Below, piece by piece: positions 59,436 to 64,000 of a DNA stretch of 64,000 bases. The notes beneath the pieces are model-generated. The model did no database searches. It was given only the letters and a program-made list of their open reading frames with translations, and was not told where the DNA came from. Origin of the DNA: Portunus trituberculatus (Eukaryota > Arthropoda > Malacostraca > Decapoda > Portunidae); contig NC_059276.1 in the NCBI RefSeq assembly GCF_017591435.1, positions 8,728,776-8,792,775 on the forward strand, written 5' to 3'. Positions within the stretch are counted from its first letter, which is position 1. Each line of letters begins with the position of its first letter. The position numbers were made by a program, and so were the translations under genes.

Positions 59436-60355
59436 GCGAGCAGGAGCGCTGATGCTGACCACCATTACTCAGCAGCAGTGATCAAACAAGGAGCAGCAGA
59501 CCGTTCCTTGCCTCAGCACCTTAACGCTAACAGCTGTGGCCGTCCTCCTCCTCCTCCTCCTCCTCCTCTTGGGCGGCGAAGGAGGGACGGGAACAATGGC
59601 AGAGGGTGAATGAGAGGGCGAGGCAAAGCAAGTGAGGGAAGGAAAGATGTATGTTAGTGACGTGTTTAGCATTGCAGAGGCATTAAAGAAAACGGATCTT
59701 TGGACATGCCTCTCACTCAAGGCTGGAAGGAAATTGACAATAAGAAAACGGAAGGACACGTGAAAAAAAAAAAAACTGGAAGAAATGGATCTTTTAAACA
59801 ATACAAGGAGAAATGTGGGGAATTAATATGAAATAGGGACAGAAATAGGTAAACAAAGCAAGGCAAGCTCTTCAAATCACGTGTTTTTATTTCCCTTTGC
59901 TTTTTTTTTCCCTCCGGGCGAAGGTGGAGAGTTGTTTGTATACGGGGCGGGTTTGTTAGTTAAAGTGGCATGAGTGTTTGTGTGGCGTCCCTTGCACCTG
60001 ACTCTCACTGGCCTATACACACCCCTATATCGAGGTTCAGGTGTTCTCCCCCCCCCATTCTCCCTCTCCTATATCCCCCTTCCCCATTTCCCGCTCCCTA
60101 CATCAACACAAGTCACCCTCCTCCTCGCCCTCTTCCATCCCTTCGTCACGCCATACAACACGTCTCCTAAATTCGTTTATTTTTTACAACACACGACTTT
60201 ACGCCTCTTTCTCTTCCTACTCACAACATCCTGTCCTTTTCTTCCTTCTTTCTCTTCCTGTTTTACTTTAATTCCTTATTCCCTTCAGTTGATTTTTTTA
60301 CAATACACGGCTTTATGCCTCTTCCTCTTCTTACAATATCCTGTTCTTTTTTTTC

Positions 60356-60356
<1 letters not shown>
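59436..60356. other. Unique spacer
   Basis: (CTC)n at 59544-59570. C/T-rich with Pro/Leu low-complexity frames at 60050-60350. No gene. Confidence 0.45.

Positions 60357-60412
<56 letters not shown>
60357..60412. repeat. (GA)n microsatellite
   Basis: About 28 units. Confidence 0.96.
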
Positions 60413-60418
<6 letters not shown>

Positions 60419-62321
60419 TTGTGGCGTGGCGTGGCGAGGTGTGGGCAGCAGGATTAGTCACAAGAGGAGCACGCGGCAAGGTGTGGCCCGCCTGTTATGG
60501 CTGAGGCAGCTGGGTGTGTCTGGCTCTGGGATATGATAAAGACTGGTGAGCGACGTTGGGGTCTTTGTAGCGACCGGGACGTGACCTCTCATAATGCTGT
60601 GAGTATGCGATTGTGAAGGCGTGTGTGTAATGCAACGTGATGTGGAGCAGAGAGAGTATGAGAGGAAGAGTGGGAATACATGCGTTTGATATTGGTAGCG
60701 ACAGGTGTTTCTCTACGATAGTGATGGTGGTGGTATCGTTTATGTGTGTCGTGTGCTAAATGGGAGAGCAGGGTGGCGGGAGCAGGTGGTCAGGTGGTGG
60801 CTGGGTGGCGGTAAGGGCATACTGTGTGTTTGTGTATGTGAATGCGTTAGAGGTATGGCAGGCAGGGTGGACAGTATTATATAAACCACACGTGAAGTAA
60901 TGAAGGCTTAGATGGTAGTACTGTCAGGATAACTAGGGATGACATAGTTGTATGGAGAAGATAGGAGGCACAAGTAAGGATACATTGGGGAAAGCGACGG
61001 TACTGAGTGTTAGAGTGAGGAAAGGGTGAATGAGTGAAGCTAAGGAAAGGATATGACACAGATAAGGTAATTGAGCAAGGTGATGGTACTAGCAGAGTGA
61101 GTAAGCGTGACAGGAGACAAACATGATAGAATAGAAGACACGAGGCTAATATTAGGGTGAATGAGTGACTGAGAAACTATGAACGTGAGGATAAAACAAC
61201 TAGACAGGGTTATGTTATGCTGAGGAGGACCGAAACTGCCAGACAAGCAACATATGACAGTGAATCTTTTGCGGTTTACTGAATTTAGGTTACTGATGGT
61301 GATTACGTTTGTCTGTTTACTCTAAAGTGGCTCTTGGGTCTCAGTTTGAATGCGTGGTTGTCAGATCTTGAGGAAAACTGAGCTGTCCTTGTAATAAGTG
61401 CTCTCATCAACAGAAAACAAGTATTATTCACATCAAATCAATTACGTTATTAATAAGCTATAATGTTTTGAATCCAGAAGCTATCTTACAGTAGACACAC
61501 TATAACACTATTACAACTGACAGACAGGCAAACTATAGCAGTGAATCTTTCGTTAAAATATACTACTAATGATGATTGTCAACCGGAGAAGGATGAGTGG
61601 ACACGTACCAACACTATTACTACAACTCGTATAGAGATTAAAACGTACCGGAAACACACAAATAACTCACAAATTATCAAACATCCTTGGACAAACTAAA
61701 TTATCTCAGTACTTTCCCTAAAACACCCATTGATACCATCCACACACAATACAGACACAAGACCACGCCTCCCGCAGAGACAGTACTAATCACACCCATT
61801 CATATCCACCACAATATATACAACAAATAATCCACTCACTCCATTGCAGCAGCGAGGAAACTTTCACTAGGCACTCCCTTATGCCACTCCCTTCCGTTCT
61901 CCTTTCCTCATCTTTACCGTCTCCACTCCCTCTTCGCTTTCTGTTTATTTGCTTGTGAAGAGAGGAAAAGGAGGAGGAGGAGGAGGTGTGATAGAAGAAA
62001 GATACAAAAATTGATAATAGAAAGTAACATCTCTTCTTTTTTGCTATAAATAATGAAAAATAAAGAAAATTGCAAAAAATAAAATAAGTGATAAACGATA
62101 TAACAACAATAATAAATATCCCTCCTTTTCCTTCACTGACCAGCTGTGTTTTGACCCTCCCCTGATTATTAGTGCTAAATTTTCGTATATTTCTTAAAAC
62201 AGTAAGGATAATTTTAGTCACAATTGCAATATAAGGATTTGGGCCTTTATATATTTTTCCTCTCATTTTTTTCTAGATATTTGAGAGTAGGAGGAAAAAG
62301 GGAAGCCTCACATTATATCAT
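60413..62321. other. Longest SSR-poor spacer
   Basis: About 1.9 kb with no long microsatellite. A weak duplication links 61236-61275 and 61518-61555 (AGACAAGCAA/AGACAGGCAA, then ACAGTGAATCTTT/GCAGTGAATCTTT). No open frame with a recognised domain, no tRNA. Confidence 0.45.

Positions 62322-62384
<63 letters not shown>
62322..62384. repeat. (GT)n microsatellite
   Basis: About 31 units. Confidence 0.97.
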
Positions 62385-62386
<2 letters not shown>

Positions 62387-62884
62387 TGTTTTTTCCTAGA
62401 CAATTAATGGGTCTGTAGAAAGGCTGGATTTATAGAGGGTTGTATAAATCTCCCTCTCCCTCTCTCTCTCTCTCTCTAACTGAAAGGAACACTTGTGAAG
62501 GATAGCTCTTTCTCACACCTGTTTGCACCCAAATACATACTTATTCCAAATTCTTTTACTGGACCTGGTTTGCGTTTTCTCTTCAATATATAACAAATTT
62601 CTTCTCAACTTGATTTTAATATATAGAAGTTACCAATGTAATTATCTCGTTATATAAACAAGGAACAATGTCTAACTTTTTTGTTCTAAGTTTTTGTTGT
62701 TTCTATGAATGGATGTGCATTTTTTTTTCATGTCAGTAGATTATTTTTGTGTTAGCATGATTTCTTTGTTCAATCTCGTGTTTCCTGTTTACTCTTCTTG
62801 TTGCACCATTTCTCTTTTTTTCCTATACTCCTATCCTGTCTCTATAGGTGTAGTTTGTGTGTCGTAGTGGTAGTAAAGTATTAT
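62385..62884. other. T-rich spacer
   Basis: Short (CT)n at 62457-62478. No gene. Confidence 0.5.
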
Positions 62885-62992
62885 CATTATTATTATTATT
62901 ATTTGTAGTAGTAGTAGTAATAGTAGGAAAATAAGCACACAATATTCTAGCCTTGAATAACTAGTATATTTTTTCCCTTACAACCACTACCA

Positions 62993-63035
<43 letters not shown>

Positions 63036-63040
63036 CACCA
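62885..63040. repeat. (ATT)n(AGT)n facing (CTA)n(CAC)n
   Basis: (ATT)n and (GTA)n at 62885-62926, then (CCACTA)n and (CTA)n to 63025 and (CAC)n to 63040. Another inverted trinucleotide pair. Confidence 0.92.
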
Positions 63041-63189
63041 AACAAGTGTGTAGTGGATGAGCGTGCTGTCTGTCATACTGAAGGTCACTGACACCACACA
63101 GCTGACGTAGAAGATCGATAACCCTTCTTTCACACTGTACTATTTATTTGTTCACTGATAGCAACACCAGTACTATAGTGGCGTGGCAT

Positions 63190-63460
63190 GGCTGGAGGTA
63201 CATGGGCAACACACGTACATACATACACACAAACATTATACCAGTCATTTTTCTTTATTTCTTTCATTATTATCTATTATTTCTATTCATCTAATTTTCT
63301 CATCTTCTTCCTCCGGTTTGACTATATTCATGGTATTGCTGATGGTACAGGGGCAACAAACACGTACATACATACACACAAAGATTATTTTAGTAATTTT
63401 TCTTTATTTCATCAATTATTTGTCTATTATTCCTATTCCTCTAATTTTCTCCTCTTCGTG
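63190..63460. repeat. 147-bp tandem duplication
   Basis: GGTACATGGGCAAC at about 63197 and GGTACAGGGGCAAC at about 63344 start two similar units, each with ACGTACATACATACACACAAA, TTTTTCTTTATTTC and CTAATTTTCTC. The period is a multiple of three, so two + frames stay open through both units. The resulting peptide is Ser/Phe/Ile-rich and not treated as a gene. Confidence 0.82.
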
Positions 63461-64000
63461 CAAAGGCTCCTGTTTTTATTTGATAGTTTCCATTTACACA
63501 AGTCCTTTTTTATCATTATCTTGTGTCCAAGGCTCCTCCTCTTTTCGTCCTCTCCATCCTGTCTCCCACCCATTACTCTCCTTCACCTTCCCTTGTTAAT
63601 CTCCTTTTCTTCTTTTTCTCTTCCACTGTTTTTAATATTCTTTCCTTTTCTCCATTGTTTTTTTGTCGTAGGCAATGAAATATCACTATTCTATTTACTT
63701 TTGTCTCACGTGAAGTTTTCTTTATTAATTGGAAACTAGACAAAAATGGACTAAATTCACTTTTAATACACTTATGTAAACGTATAGTGAGAAAAATCAT
63801 CCTTATCTTCCTTGTTCTTCATTTATTTGTCCTATATTTCTTCTTCCTCGTCCGTTTCCACCTCCTCCTCTTTCCCTTACACTTAACTCATCTCCATCCT
63901 CACTTCTTCATCAACTCTTCCATTCCCCCCTCATCTAGACAAACCTACACTCATTTTCTCTCACTTCCTCACGCTGAAAGATACACAAAAATAATTTCCA
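63461..64000. other. Pyrimidine-rich spacer
   Basis: T/C-rich sequence to the window end with no supported gene. Confidence 0.5.

Overview
The window looks like intergenic or long-intron DNA from a eukaryote, most likely a decapod crustacean (a crab or shrimp). The grounds are composition only: very dense, long (AC)n and (AG)n arrays, many (AGG)n, (ACC)n and (AGT)n arrays, AT-rich unique spacers and small inverted-repeat elements. The species was not confirmed by any search. No bacterial-type operon, rRNA, tRNA, CRISPR array or complete protein-coding gene can be supported. Nearly every long open frame is a translated microsatellite (Cys-Val, Ser-Leu, Arg-Glu, His-Thr, poly-Glu or poly-Ser runs).

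Layout: 0-8.8 kb is microsatellites with short unique spacers, including a cluster of CAGGTG hexamers at 3.73-4.03 kb and a duplicated (AGT)/(AGG) compound block at 6.1-6.44 kb. 8.8-16 kb holds the first copy of a 211-bp TTAA-flanked inverted-repeat element (family A here), a ~150-bp A-rich tandem array, long compound SSRs, a pyrimidine-rich stretch, a GAGCCA minisatellite ending in a GC-rich patch, and a CT-rich 60-bp minisatellite. 16-29 kb holds more SSRs, a GGCCATGA minisatellite split by a second inverted-repeat family (family B), two further family B copies, and family A copies 2 and 3. 29-40 kb is mostly SSRs, with one family B copy, a ~160-bp tandem array at 36.5 kb and two candidate exons on the + strand. 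40-48.2 kb is the richest in family A (copies 4-9), with a 122-bp tandem duplication, a ~51-bp array abutting copy 8, and a fifth family B copy. 48.2-52 kb is the least repetitive and most GC-rich part. 52-64 kb returns to SSRs, with family A copy 10, a 500-bp trinucleotide mosaic, three long (GA)n tracts and a 147-bp tandem duplication.

The only gene-like signal I would pursue is on the minus strand between about 51.0 and 44.0 kb. A 107-bp candidate exon at 49203-49309 has a strong GTAAGTAG donor and encodes a hydrophobic strand followed by RHGDRVP, the active-site signature form (RHGxRxP) of histidine acid phosphatases, which include 2-phosphoxylose phosphatase. A phase-compatible candidate exon lies just upstream (49396-49452). 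Another with a consensus donor lies downstream (44069-44120). This is inference from motif and splice grammar, not a homology result.
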